A DNA stretch of 64,000 nucleotides from Sunxiuqinia sp965230765 (GCA_965230765.1 CBDDLR010000001.1:2108001-2172000); one strand, 5' to 3'. Positions 17,990 to 25,903 are shown, counted from the first letter of the stretch. Notes: generated by a model not told the origin, from the sequence alone. Translations and numbers: made by a program.

Positions 17990-18583
17990 TTAGTCTTCAA
18001 ATAAGTTTATACCAATCCAATCAATTTCAAGGAAAAAAGAACCTTCCTGTTTTTCTGAAATTAAGAACCCAAGTTGCCTGATATTCTTCAAATTAAGTTT
18101 GGGAGCTAACGGTATTTTTCTTCCTCTGAAAACTGCTTGAAAATCTGAAGCTTCGAAGGTGAATGTTTCCCATTTATCTTTTGTTGTTGCAAAAAGTGCC
18201 CGATAAGCAATGCCATCAAATCGATTGTTGGATCGAAGCCTGAGCTGGTATGTTTTTCCATCACCTTTAACCCGGATCGCAAGGTTTTGAATGCTGTCAG
18301 TGCCCAATGATTGAATGCTTGTTCGGGTGGATGCAAACCCTCCATTATTCTCCAGCGAAACTGTCCCCGTAAAAATACCTTTTCCCTCACGAACCTGCAT
18401 CGTGCTTTTAGATAAGCCACCCATCACACCATCATTAACAATTTGCCATTCTGCCGAGGATTCAGTATCAAAATTTTCAATGATTTTCATTCCCGGAATG
18501 TTTTGTGCATTGCCAATTGTTGCAATAAGCAGCAAAAGAATGCCCGTGTAAAATTTAAAATATAGTTTCTCAATTGTTTTCAT
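17990..18583 (-). CDS. Exported CIA30-family protein
   Basis: 197-residue protein with an N-terminal signal peptide (about 1-26, ending GNAQ). The mature part matches the CIA30 (complex I intermediate-associated protein 30/NDUFAF1) domain: it contains ENFDTESSAEWQIVNDGVMGG near the start, and later a beta-sandwich pattern with RVKGDGKTYQLRLR and the closing FFLEIDWIGI. Bacterial members are periplasmic or envelope proteins of unknown function; a carbohydrate-binding-like fold is usual. Single gene. Confidence 0.85.
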   Translation of the reverse strand: MKTIEKLYFKFYTGILLLLIATIGNAQNIPGMKIIENFDTESSAEWQIVNDGVMGGLSKSTMQVREGKGIFTGTVSLENNGGFASTRTSIQSLGTDSIQNLAIRVKGDGKTYQLRLRSNNRFDGIAYRALFATTKDKWETFTFEASDFQAVFRGRKIPLAPKLNLKNIRQLGFLISEKQEGSFFLEIDWIGINLFED

Positions 18584-18743
18584 GCTTATTTATTAAAACC
18601 TAAAAAAATGTTGATGGTTCAAAAGGGGTAGATGAATCCAGGTAGGAACAAGGTGAAGTAATAGAAGTGGCAATTGTTTGTAATATTGATTTAATCTTTT
18701 CAAAAGATGAAATCCTCATGAATGGAATAGAGGATTGAAGAAG

Positions 18744-18779
18744 ATCCTGAAACAATCCCGATAGTTATCGGGACAGGAT
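18744..18779. repeat. Nested inverted repeat
   Basis: Core CCCGATA-GT-TATCGGG (18757-18772), extended to TCCCGATA/TATCGGGA, is enclosed by an outer pair ATCCTG (18744-18749) and CAGGAT (18774-18779). It can fold as a long hairpin with a bulge of six bases on the 5' side. Such GATA-cored palindromes recur between genes in Bacteroidota; this is general knowledge, and only one copy is visible here. Confidence 0.55.
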
Positions 18780-18955
18780 GACGCTTTTCAGTACCACAAT
18801 ATCAAACCTTAGTAGAAAAATACGTCTCCCAAAAAATTAAACCTTATTGAATAAGGTTGTTGCTGGTGTGTTTTATGGGCTACTAAGGTTAAAGGTTTGG
18901 GATAAGGTTTTTATCTTCCTCTTGTTGTGATAATTAAAATCAGAAAAGATAGTTC

Positions 18956-18981
18956 ATTCCCTCGAAAGAGGGAATCTTTTT
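18956..18981. repeat. REP-type hairpin with GAAA tetraloop
   Basis: ATTCCCTC (18956-18963) pairs perfectly with GAGGGAAT (18968-18975) around a GAAA loop, followed by CTTTTT. Translated in one frame it gives SFPRKRES, the well-known signature of REP/RAYT-type repeats. It could also stop transcription on the plus strand. No RAYT transposase gene is in the window. Confidence 0.6.
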
Positions 18982-19029
18982 ATATTTTTATGAGCAATAA
19001 TAAACTCAATACCCCTAATAAATACACCT

Positions 19030-19581
19030 ATGGGAAAAAAAACAATTTTGATCTTGTTTGTAATTGTAATTATTGTTTCTGCATTCATATTTATTTTCAT
19101 CAAGTATAGTAGATTTATGAAAATTGATTCTTGTCTTGATAAAGGTGGAAGATGGAATTATGAAATGAATGAATGCGAGGATGTTATTGACCTAGAATTA
19201 AATAGACTTGAGGATTATTACTGGTCAACTAGAACCGATACTTTTTTAAATACAGAGATAATTGAACAAGGTTGTAAAATGTTAATTGATTCATTTCCAA
19301 TTGATCAACTAGTTTGGGTTTTAAATAGAAGAAGTTCTATACCGAAGATCAATTTTGTTAATTTATCCAATGATACGATTACTATAGAAATAATAGAAGA
19401 TGAATATTTGGGAGAAAGAATGGGATCGACAGGTGCAAATTGTTATATTGGGGAAACAGTATTTACACTTACAGAAGATTCACGAATAAATTATGTGAAT
19501 ATTGAAATGGAAGAAGGTTCACACGCTTCTCCAGGAGTTTATGCAAGGAATTTTTTTAATTATATAGAAATTGCAGAATAG
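19030..19581 (+). CDS. Hypothetical membrane-anchored protein
   Basis: 183-residue protein that I do not recognise as a named family. It has one N-terminal membrane helix (about 4-25) and a soluble, acidic remainder. A short Cys motif CLDKGGRWNYEMNECED (about 34-51) resembles a motif seen in assorted small bacterial hypothetical proteins. The coding sequence is AT-rich and low in codon bias relative to neighbours, which may indicate recent acquisition. It is isolated between two gaps of over 300 bases, next to REP-like repeats. Confidence 0.65.
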   Translation: MGKKTILILFVIVIIVSAFIFIFIKYSRFMKIDSCLDKGGRWNYEMNECEDVIDLELNRLEDYYWSTRTDTFLNTEIIEQGCKMLIDSFPIDQLVWVLNRRSSIPKINFVNLSNDTITIEIIEDEYLGERMGSTGANCYIGETVFTLTEDSRINYVNIEMEEGSHASPGVYARNFFNYIEIAE

Positions 19582-19655
19582 ATTATTTACATTTCTAGAA
19601 CGTAAGTCTGAAAATTGAAACAGATTCCAGCCTGCTCAGGAATGAATCTAATATC

Positions 19656-19680
19656 CAGTAATCCGAGAATCCAGTTATCC
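19656..19680 (+). repeat. Short dispersed repeat, copy 1
   Basis: CAGTAAT-C-AG-AT-CAGTTA pattern shared in the same orientation with 24203-24227; about 19 of 24 aligned bases agree. It may be a remnant of an intergenic repeat family. Confidence 0.35.
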
Positions 19681-19777
19681 TACATTCTTTTTCTGCAAGT
19701 CAGTTCTTTAGCTTAACCCAATTTATAATTGATTTAAATAATGTATTGAAATGTAAATGCTGCTGAATATCAGTTGA

Positions 19778-19791
19778 TTGAAATGGTTCAA
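19778..19791. promoter_or_regulatory. FNR/CRP-like palindrome
   Basis: TTGAA-ATGG-TTCAA is a perfect inverted repeat with the 5-4-5 geometry of FNR/CRP-family operators (FNR: TTGAT-N4-ATCAA). It is centred about 96 bases before the predicted transcription start of the molybdoenzyme operon, a fitting place for oxygen-responsive activation. Confidence 0.4.
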
Positions 19792-19867
19792 TATTTAAAT
19801 TTGATCTAAATTGTGGTTGGCCGTATACGTATTGACAAAAATACATATTTAGATATAAATATTAAAT

Positions 19868-19888
19868 TACTTTTGTTTAGAACTAAAC
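19868..19888 (+). promoter_or_regulatory. Promoter -7 box and overlapping operator-like palindrome
   Basis: TACTTTTG (19868-19875) is an exact TAnnTTTG match. The palindrome GTTTAG-AA-CTAAAC (19875-19888) begins on its last base and covers the predicted transcription start, 10 bases before the ATG. Its position suits a repressor. I see no good -33 element, as expected for an activator-dependent promoter. Confidence 0.5.
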
Positions 19889-19898
19889 GTATCTGAAC

Positions 19899-22142
19899 AT
19901 GGCACAAAAACGTCGTGATTTTATCAAGATTTCTTCATTAAGTGCTGCCGGGCTGGTCTTTGTCGGACAACAACTACACTCAGCCGTTTCTAACAATCCG
20001 AAAAAAGATTTAGGAACTTTTGGTCCTTTGAATAACAAAAGAACCCCTACATACTGCGAAGTTTGTTTTTGGAAATGTGCTGGATGGGTGTATAAGAATG
20101 ATGAAGGAATCATTCAGAAAATTACAGGTAATGATGAAGATCCGAATTGTAATGGCCGTTTCTGCCCAAGGGGAACAGGCGGTGTTGGCATGTATTACGA
20201 TGAAGATCGTTTGAAAAAACCATTGATCCGTGTAACAGGCAAAGATGGCAATCAAACATTCCGTGAGGCAAGTTGGGACGAAGCGTTGGATGTCGTTGCC
20301 AAAGGATTGGAGAAAGTGAAAAAAGAGCATGGTGCAGAATGCACAGCTTTGTTTACGCACGGCTCAGGAGGTAAATATTTTGGTAATTTATTGAAAGCTT
20401 TTGGTTCAGCAAACATTGCAGCCCCATCGTATGCACAATGTCGTGGCCCTCGTGAAGTAGGGTTCATTGCCACATTTGGCGATGGACTGAACTCACCTGA
20501 ACCGACAGACATTCGTGATACCCGCTGCCTGGTTTTAATTGGTTCGCATTTGGGTGAAAATATGCACAACGGGCAGGTTCAGGAAATGTCAGATGCTATT
20601 GACAAAGGTGCATCCATCATTACTGTTGATCCTCGCTTTTCAACTGTTGCCAGCAAATCAAAGTTTTGGTTACCTATAAAACCAGCAACCGATTTGGCAT
20701 TATTGCTGACCTGGATCAATGTGATCATTGAAAACGAATGGTACGATAAAAAATACGTTGAGAAATATACCTATGGTTTTGAGCAGCTAAAAGCCCATGT
20801 GCAAAATTACACACCAGAATGGGCTTATGGTGTTACAACCATTAAACCTCACATTATTCGTGAAACAGCCAGGGAAATGGCTAATACAGCACCTTCTGTT
20901 ATCGTTCATCCCGGACGCCATGTGACATGGTACGGTGATGATACCCAGCGATTACGTGCAGTTGCCATATTGAATGCGCTTTTAGGTTCATGGGGCAGAC
21001 GAGGTGGTTTCTTTTTGCCGGAAACTGCATCAGTGCCTTCTTATCCTCATCCACCTTACAAAAAACCAGCACGCACCTGGCGCGATGCCATGAATGGCAA
21101 TTACAAGCTGGCTGACCTGGCTTTGGCTTCTGGTGTGTGTGATGCAACAATACCAAGTCCAAATCTGGATTGTAATATTAAGGCATGGATTGTAAATGGC
21201 ACCAACCTGATCATGACATTGCCGGATCAGAAGAAAACAATTGATGCAATTAACAACCTGGATCTGTTGGTGGTGGTTGATACCATGCCGATGGAAATCA
21301 CGGGTTATGCTGATGTGGTTCTTCCGGAGTGTACTTACCTGGAACGTTGGGATGATCTTCGGGTGGTGCAGGGACGTGAGCCAAACATTGCTTTGCGAAT
21401 GCCTGCAGCCGAACCAAAATATGATACTAAACCAGCCTATTGGATGGCCAAAAAGCTGGCAGGTAAAATGGGCTTAGGCGAATATTTTGCCTGGGATAAG
21501 TTTGAAGATAAACTGGATTGGCAGTTAAAACAGGTTGGTTCTTCTCTAGAAGAAATGAAACGAATTGGTGTGAAGAACTTGCCACGTGAATACGGAGGTT
21601 TGTATTTTCAGGAAGGTGAAGATATTGAATTCAACACAAATTCTGGAAAAATTGAATTGTATTCTACAGCTTTTGCAGAAGAGGGATTTGATCCGATGCC
21701 AGTTTATAAAAAACATCCGGAGCCGCCCGCAGGATATTACCATTTGAACTATGGTCGTGCTCCGATGCATACCTTTAGTCGCACTTCGAATAATCCGAAC
21801 TTGGTGGATTTGATGGATGAAAACACTGTTTGGGTGAACCCGAAAGTTGCGAAGGAATGGGATTTGAAAAATGGTCAGCCCGTTTATTTGCAGAACCAGG
21901 ACGGAGTGATTTCTGATTTCAGCATAAAAGTTCGCGTGACCGAGCGTGTGCGTTATGATTCGGTGTACATGGTACATGGGTTTGGTCATGCCAATAAAAA
22001 GTTGTCGCGTGCATTTGGGAAAGGAGCAAGCGATTCACAATTAATTACGAAAGTGATGATTGACCCAATTATGGGAGGAACAGGAATGCGTGGAAATTTT
22101 GTGACCTTCCGTTTTAATAAAGAAAGTGAGGTGCAATCATGA
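19899..22142 (+). CDS. Psr/Phs-type molybdopterin oxidoreductase, catalytic subunit
   Basis: 747-residue molybdo-bis-MGD enzyme of the polysulfide/thiosulfate/tetrathionate reductase group. A twin-arginine signal (RRDFIKISSLSAAGLVF) marks export of the folded enzyme. The N-terminal [4Fe-4S] site uses Cys53, Cys56, Cys60 and Cys89 (CEVCFWKC, then CPRG). Cys181 (SYAQCRGP) lies where the molybdenum ligand is found in PhsA/PsrA. MGD-binding and C-terminal domains follow with normal length. Its stop overlaps the start of the iron-sulfur subunit (ATGA). Context with NrfD-type and YeeE-type genes points to a sulfur substrate, but an arsenate or other oxyanion cannot be ruled out. Confidence 0.88.
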   Translation: MAQKRRDFIKISSLSAAGLVFVGQQLHSAVSNNPKKDLGTFGPLNNKRTPTYCEVCFWKCAGWVYKNDEGIIQKITGNDEDPNCNGRFCPRGTGGVGMYYDEDRLKKPLIRVTGKDGNQTFREASWDEALDVVAKGLEKVKKEHGAECTALFTHGSGGKYFGNLLKAFGSANIAAPSYAQCRGPREVGFIATFGDGLNSPEPTDIRDTRCLVLIGSHLGENMHNGQVQEMSDAIDKGASIITVDPRFSTVASKSKFWLPIKPATDLALLLTWINVIIENEWYDKKYVEKYTYGFEQLKAHVQNYTPEWAYGVTTIKPHIIRETAREMANTAPSVIVHPGRHVTWYGDDTQRLRAVAILNALLGSWGRRGGFFLPETASVPSYPHPPYKKPARTWRDAMNGNYKLADLALASGVCDATIPSPNLDCNIKAWIVNGTNLIMTLPDQKKTIDAINNLDLLVVVDTMPMEITGYADVVLPECTYLERWDDLRVVQGREPNIALRMPAAEPKYDTKPAYWMAKKLAGKMGLGEYFAWDKFEDKLDWQLKQVGSSLEEMKRIGVKNLPREYGGLYFQEGEDIEFNTNSGKIELYSTAFAEEGFDPMPVYKKHPEPPAGYYHLNYGRAPMHTFSRTSNNPNLVDLMDENTVWVNPKVAKEWDLKNGQPVYLQNQDGVISDFSIKVRVTERVRYDSVYMVHGFGHANKKLSRAFGKGASDSQLITKVMIDPIMGGTGMRGNFVTFRFNKESEVQS

Positions 22143-22672
22143 GATATGCAATGGCGATAGATACCAAAAAATGTGTTGGTTGTGCTGATTGTGTGGTGGC
22201 TTGCCAAACGGAAAACAATGTGCCAATTGGTTATTGCCGCGACTGGATTGTGGAGGTGACTGATGGTACCTACCCACAATTGGAAATTGAAATCCGCTCG
22301 GAACGGTGTAACCATTGCGATAACTCTCCTTGTGTACGTTGCTGTCCAACAGGAGCCAGCCATTATGAAGATGGAGGAATTGTGAAAGTTACCCCTCATA
22401 AATGTATTGGCTGTGGTGCTTGCGTTGCCAGTTGTCCTTACGATGCACGATTCTCACACCCCGATGGTTATGTGGATAAATGTACTTTCTGCGATCATCG
22501 CATTAAGAATGGGCAACAACCATCTTGCGTAGCAGTTTGCCCAACCAAGTGCATGTATTTTGGCGATTTGGACGATCCGAATAGCGATGTGTCCAGAGTT
22601 TTAAAGAAAAGAAAATATAAAACCTTGATTCCTGAAGCTGGAACAAAACCACAGGTTTATTACCTGATATAA
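22139..22672 (+). CDS. Iron-sulfur subunit, PsrB/PhsB-like
   Basis: 177-residue ferredoxin-like protein that carries electrons between the membrane subunit and the molybdoenzyme. Four [4Fe-4S] clusters are indicated by CVGCADCVVAC, CNHCDNSPCVRCC, CIGCGACVASC and CTFCDHRI followed by SCVAVCPTKC. No signal of its own is seen; it is expected to ride out with the Tat-exported partner. It overlaps the upstream gene by 4 bases and ends 10 bases before the membrane-subunit gene. Confidence 0.92.
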   Translation: MRYAMAIDTKKCVGCADCVVACQTENNVPIGYCRDWIVEVTDGTYPQLEIEIRSERCNHCDNSPCVRCCPTGASHYEDGGIVKVTPHKCIGCGACVASCPYDARFSHPDGYVDKCTFCDHRIKNGQQPSCVAVCPTKCMYFGDLDDPNSDVSRVLKKRKYKTLIPEAGTKPQVYYLI

Positions 22673-22682
22673 AACAAAAAAG

Positions 22683-23624
22683 ATGAGAGAAGAAATCATA
22701 ACCAGCGGGCGTATGAACCCGAATATAGATCCACATTTGGAAATCTGGCACTGGCATATTCCGCTTTATCTTTTTTTAGGTGGTTTGGCAGCCGGTATTC
22801 TATTCTTTGCCTCATTGTATGTCATTCTTGGTAAAGAAGACAAATATTGCAGCGCAGTGCGCAAAGCTCCGGTTGTTGTTCCTTTTTTATTGATAATTGG
22901 TTTGCTGGCATTATTCCTCGATTTAAGGCATAAACCTTTTTTCTGGCAACTTTATACAACCATTAAGTTGCAGTCACCCATGTCATGGGGTGCATGGACA
23001 TTGATGGCAATTACGCCAATATCTGTTATTTGGGTGGCTATTCATATCAAAGAGTTCCTTCCAAAATGGGAGTGGAAGAATGTTTTATTGAAAGATATGA
23101 ATGAATTCTTTTTAAAGAACAAAGTTGGACTTGCATGGGTAACGATTATCCTTTCTGTGATTTTGGGAATTTACACCGGGATTTTGTTCTCAGCATTTAA
23201 TGCACGTCCGCTATGGAATACTTCCATTTTAGGGCCATTGTTTTTAACTTCTGGCTTATCAGCCGGGGCAGCTGTAATCATTCTCTTTTCTAAATCCAAA
23301 GAAGAAATATTCAACTTTGCAAAAATTGATATCCTTTTAATTGGGATTGAATTGTTCCTGATTGTGCACATGTTTATGGGCTTTTTGGCCAGTACACAAG
23401 TGCAAATTGATGCGGCTAATTTATTCCTTGGCGGGCCTTACACTGCTCCGTTTTGGATATTCGTAGTCGCTATTGGTATGGTTTTACCAGCCATTTTGGA
23501 AGTAATGAAATTGAATAAAGTAAAAATACCCACAGTTTTACCAGTAATGCTGGTTTTGTTTGGAAGTTTAATGCTTCGGTTTATAATTGCTTATGCCGGA
23601 CAAACGAGCAGGTGGCTGTATTAA
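22683..23624 (+). CDS. nrfD: NrfD/PsrC-type quinol-oxidising membrane subunit
   Basis: 313-residue membrane protein with about eight helices. The opening DPHLEIWHWHIPLYLFLGGLAAG is typical of NrfD/PsrC, where it forms part of the quinol site. It would oxidise menaquinol and feed electrons to the iron-sulfur subunit. Third gene of the operon. The symbol names the family; the substrate of the complex is inferred. Confidence 0.9.
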   Translation: MREEIITSGRMNPNIDPHLEIWHWHIPLYLFLGGLAAGILFFASLYVILGKEDKYCSAVRKAPVVVPFLLIIGLLALFLDLRHKPFFWQLYTTIKLQSPMSWGAWTLMAITPISVIWVAIHIKEFLPKWEWKNVLLKDMNEFFLKNKVGLAWVTIILSVILGIYTGILFSAFNARPLWNTSILGPLFLTSGLSAGAAVIILFSKSKEEIFNFAKIDILLIGIELFLIVHMFMGFLASTQVQIDAANLFLGGPYTAPFWIFVVAIGMVLPAILEVMKLNKVKIPTVLPVMLVLFGSLMLRFIIAYAGQTSRWLY

Positions 23625-23659
23625 GTTGGAAGTTTGAAGAGGGAAGTCGAAAGAAAAAA

Positions 23660-24193
23660 ATGAAAAAAACACAAAATATGAAAGAACCTAAAAAATACAT
23701 GAACCCATATCTCGGCGGAGTATTGCTGGGTTTGGTTTTAGTCGTTGCATTCTGGGTTTCAGGGCGCGGTCTTGGAGCCAGTGGCGCACCAAAGTCGGTG
23801 ATTGTTGCAGGAGTTGATGCTGTTGCACCTGCCCATGCTAAAGGTGCAGCCTTTTATAAAGATTATTTGTCAACACATGAGCATCCATTGAAAGGGTGGT
23901 TGGTATTTGAAATGTTGGGTGTGTTGGTCGGCGGATTTTTATCCGGGGCAATAGCCGGGCGGTTAAACTTTAAAATTGAAAAAGGACCCAATGTGACCAG
24001 CAAGATCAGAATCATTTTTGCTGTAATTGGTGGAATCCTATTTGGTTTTGGTTCGCAATTAGGAAGAGGTTGTACCAGTGGCTCAGCCCTTACAGGTATG
24101 GCAGTACTCTCTGTTGGCGGGTTTGTAAGCATGGCGGCCATTTTCGGAACTGCGTTTGCCTTAGCTTATTTCGCAAGAAAACTATGGCTTTAA
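23660..24193 (+). CDS. YeeE/YedE-family sulfur transporter, first half
   Basis: 177-residue membrane protein carrying one half of the YeeE/YedE (DUF395) transporter. The family motif with a conserved Cys is visible as FGFGSQLGRGCTSGSALTG. TsuA of this family takes up thiosulfate through a relay of conserved cysteines. Here the two halves, fused in TsuA, are separate genes. I chose the ATG at 23660; the longer frame from GTG 23612 would overlap the upstream gene and starts poorly. It probably assembles with the product at 24251. Confidence 0.85.
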   Translation: MKKTQNMKEPKKYMNPYLGGVLLGLVLVVAFWVSGRGLGASGAPKSVIVAGVDAVAPAHAKGAAFYKDYLSTHEHPLKGWLVFEMLGVLVGGFLSGAIAGRLNFKIEKGPNVTSKIRIIFAVIGGILFGFGSQLGRGCTSGSALTGMAVLSVGGFVSMAAIFGTAFALAYFARKLWL

Positions 24194-24202
24194 TCAATCA
24201 TT

Positions 24203-24227
24203 CAGTAATTCTAGGATTCAGTTAATC
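24203..24227 (+). repeat. Short dispersed repeat, copy 2
   Basis: Diverged same-orientation copy of the segment at 19656-19680, lying in the 57-base gap between the two YeeE/YedE half genes. An additional CAGTAATTC follows at 24228-24236. Confidence 0.35.
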
Positions 24228-24250
24228 AGTAATTCATACATTCAATAAAT

Positions 24251-24850
24251 ATGGGACCTTTAATTGTAAACGAAATAATATCACCCAACACGAACTTGTT
24301 AATTGCCTTTTTAATAGGGATTGGTTTTGGTTTTGTGCTGGAGTCAAATGGTTTTTCTTCAAGCAGGAGATTAGCCGGAATGTTCTATGGATACGACACA
24401 ACAGTCTTGAAAGTATTTTTCACTGCTGCGATAACAGGAAGTATTGGCTTATTGTTTTTAAGTCTTTTTGACTGGATTGATCTTAGCTACATATATATTA
24501 ATCCTACCTTTTTGTGGTCAGCAATTGGTGGTGGCGTAATCATGGGGGCTGGTTTTATTCTAGGCGGATATTGCCCCGGAACCTCATTTGCTGCTGCTTC
24601 CATTGGCAAGATTGATGCACTGGCTTTTATTGGCGGCTTGTTCATTGGTATATTCATTTTCATGGAAGGATATCCTCTTTGGGAAGGATTTTACAAGGCT
24701 GAATTTTTAGGAAGCCCAATTATCAGTGAAATGCTCAATATTTCACGTGGTATGTTCACTTTCCTACTGATCCTGGTTGCACTAGGCATGTTCTGGGTTG
24801 GCGAATGGGCCGAAAAGAAATTTGCCCGGCAAGACTATAAAGTGAAATAA
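24251..24850 (+). CDS. YeeE/YedE-family sulfur transporter, second half
   Basis: 199-residue membrane protein with the second YeeE/YedE half motif, GAGFILGGYCPGTSFAAA, including its conserved Cys. The N-terminus GFGFVLESNGFSSSRRLAGMFYG is also typical. Together with the first half it would form a full transporter for thiosulfate or another reduced sulfur compound. Downstream are the four-helix-bundle and rhodanese genes. Confidence 0.85.
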   Translation: MGPLIVNEIISPNTNLLIAFLIGIGFGFVLESNGFSSSRRLAGMFYGYDTTVLKVFFTAAITGSIGLLFLSLFDWIDLSYIYINPTFLWSAIGGGVIMGAGFILGGYCPGTSFAAASIGKIDALAFIGGLFIGIFIFMEGYPLWEGFYKAEFLGSPIISEMLNISRGMFTFLLILVALGMFWVGEWAEKKFARQDYKVK

Positions 24851-24890
24851 CAAATGCCTAAAGTTGGAAATTCTTAAAGTTTTAAGTCAA

Positions 24891-25250
24891 ATGGAGAACA
24901 AAGAGTTAGCTAAACAAATAGAGCAGCGCACGAAAAATTTTGCAATCTCAGTTATTAATCTTTCGATAACTCTTCCTGGTATACCTGAAGGTAAAGTTAT
25001 TAAGAACCAGCTTACAAAATCAGGAACAAGTATTGGTGCAAATTATCGTGAAGCAAACAGGGCAAGGAGTAAGGCCGACTTTTTGAACAAGATAAAAATT
25101 TGTGAAAGTGAGGCAAGTGAAACATTATACTGGCTAGAAATAATAAAAGAATTTAAATGGACTAAAGATATTCAAGTAGATAAAGTCAAAAAAGAATGCA
25201 CTGAAGTATTGGCAATTTTTACATCAATTGCACAAAAATTAAAACTTTAG
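24891..25250 (+). CDS. Four-helix-bundle protein (23S rRNA intervening-sequence type)
   Basis: 119-residue helical protein of the family first found in intervening sequences of 23S rRNA genes. The motif NQLTKSGTSIGANYREANRARS and the later SEASETLYWLEII are diagnostic. Its molecular role is not established. I start at ATG 24891 because the upstream TTG frame adds nine poorly matching residues. It sits inside the sulfur operon but shows no functional link to it, and both edges carry the octamer TTTTAAGT (24880-24887 and 25252-25259). It looks like an insertion. Confidence 0.85.
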   Translation: MENKELAKQIEQRTKNFAISVINLSITLPGIPEGKVIKNQLTKSGTSIGANYREANRARSKADFLNKIKICESEASETLYWLEIIKEFKWTKDIQVDKVKKECTEVLAIFTSIAQKLKL

Positions 25251-25282
25251 ATTTTAAGTACTTTTAACTTAATAGTTGAAAA

Positions 25283-25903
25283 ATGAAACCACGATTAATA
25301 TTAGCAAGTGTTTTAATACCGCTGGGAATGATTATCGCAGCAGTACCTGAAAATACAACAAAACCATATAAATTATCTGCTGAAGAACTGTTGAACGAAG
25401 TGAAAGAACAGCTTCAGTTTATTCATCCGGATCAGGTTGCAGATATGTTGATCAATAAAGATCCGAGCTTACAATTGATTGACGTGCGGAGTGTTGCTGA
25501 ATTTGAAAAGTTTAGTTTGCCAGGAGCCATAAATATTCCATTAGAGAATTTGTTGTCTGAAGACTATGAAGACTACATCGACCAAGATGTTAAATTGAAT
25601 GTGTTTTATTCGAATGGCTCAACTTCTGCAAACGAAGCCTGGATGATTACCAGGCAATTGGGATATGAAAATAATTACGTTCTTCAGGGTGGTTTAAATT
25701 TTTGGGTTGAAACCATTATGAGCCCGGAAAAACCAACAGAAACCAGTCCGAGTGAAGAACTTGCAAAATACGATTTCAGAAAAGGTGCAGGTGCTGCTTT
25801 GGGGGGAGCAGCAGTTTCCACAGCTAATAATTCGAAAACAACTGCACCAAAACCTCCTTTGGTGAAGAGAAAGAAAAAGAAAAAAGTTCAAGGAGGTTGT
25901 TAA
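25283..25903 (+). CDS. Exported rhodanese-like protein with C-terminal Gly-Gly-Cys
   Basis: 206-residue protein with an N-terminal signal or anchor (about 1-21) and one rhodanese domain (about 45-150: LQLIDVRSVAEFEKF, GAINIPL, VLQGGLNFW). The active-site loop reads VFYSNGSTS, so the catalytic Cys is Ser110. The protein has one Cys in total, the last residue, in a tail KRKKKKKVQGGC. A C-terminal GGC resembles the sulfur-carrying arm of SoxY (GGCGG). It lies last in the Psr/YeeE operon. I infer a carrier or scaffold for sulfane sulfur, not an ordinary sulfurtransferase. Confidence 0.8.
   Translation: MKPRLILASVLIPLGMIIAAVPENTTKPYKLSAEELLNEVKEQLQFIHPDQVADMLINKDPSLQLIDVRSVAEFEKFSLPGAINIPLENLLSEDYEDYIDQDVKLNVFYSNGSTSANEAWMITRQLGYENNYVLQGGLNFWVETIMSPEKPTETSPSEELAKYDFRKGAGAALGGAAVSTANNSKTTAPKPPLVKRKKKKKVQGGC

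Larger units (their letters stand above)
18584..19029. other. Repeat-bearing intergenic region
   Basis: 446 bases without a gene. It contains a nested palindrome at 18744-18779 and a perfect REP-type hairpin at 18956-18981. The open frame over 18927-19109 is produced by the REP element and is not a gene. The rest is low-complexity AT-rich DNA. Confidence 0.55.
19582..19898. other. Regulatory region upstream of the sulfur-respiration operon
   Basis: 317 bases without a gene. It carries a short dispersed repeat (19656-19680), an FNR/CRP-type palindrome (19778-19791), an AT-rich inverted repeat ATATTTA-GATA-TAAATAT (19845-19862), a -7 box (19868-19875) and a palindrome over the likely transcription start (19875-19888). 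Confidence 0.5.

Noticed and set aside
18927..19109. A 60-codon open frame with a SFPRKRES segment
   Set aside because: It is the translation of the REP-type hairpin and overlaps the start of the gene at 19030 in another frame.
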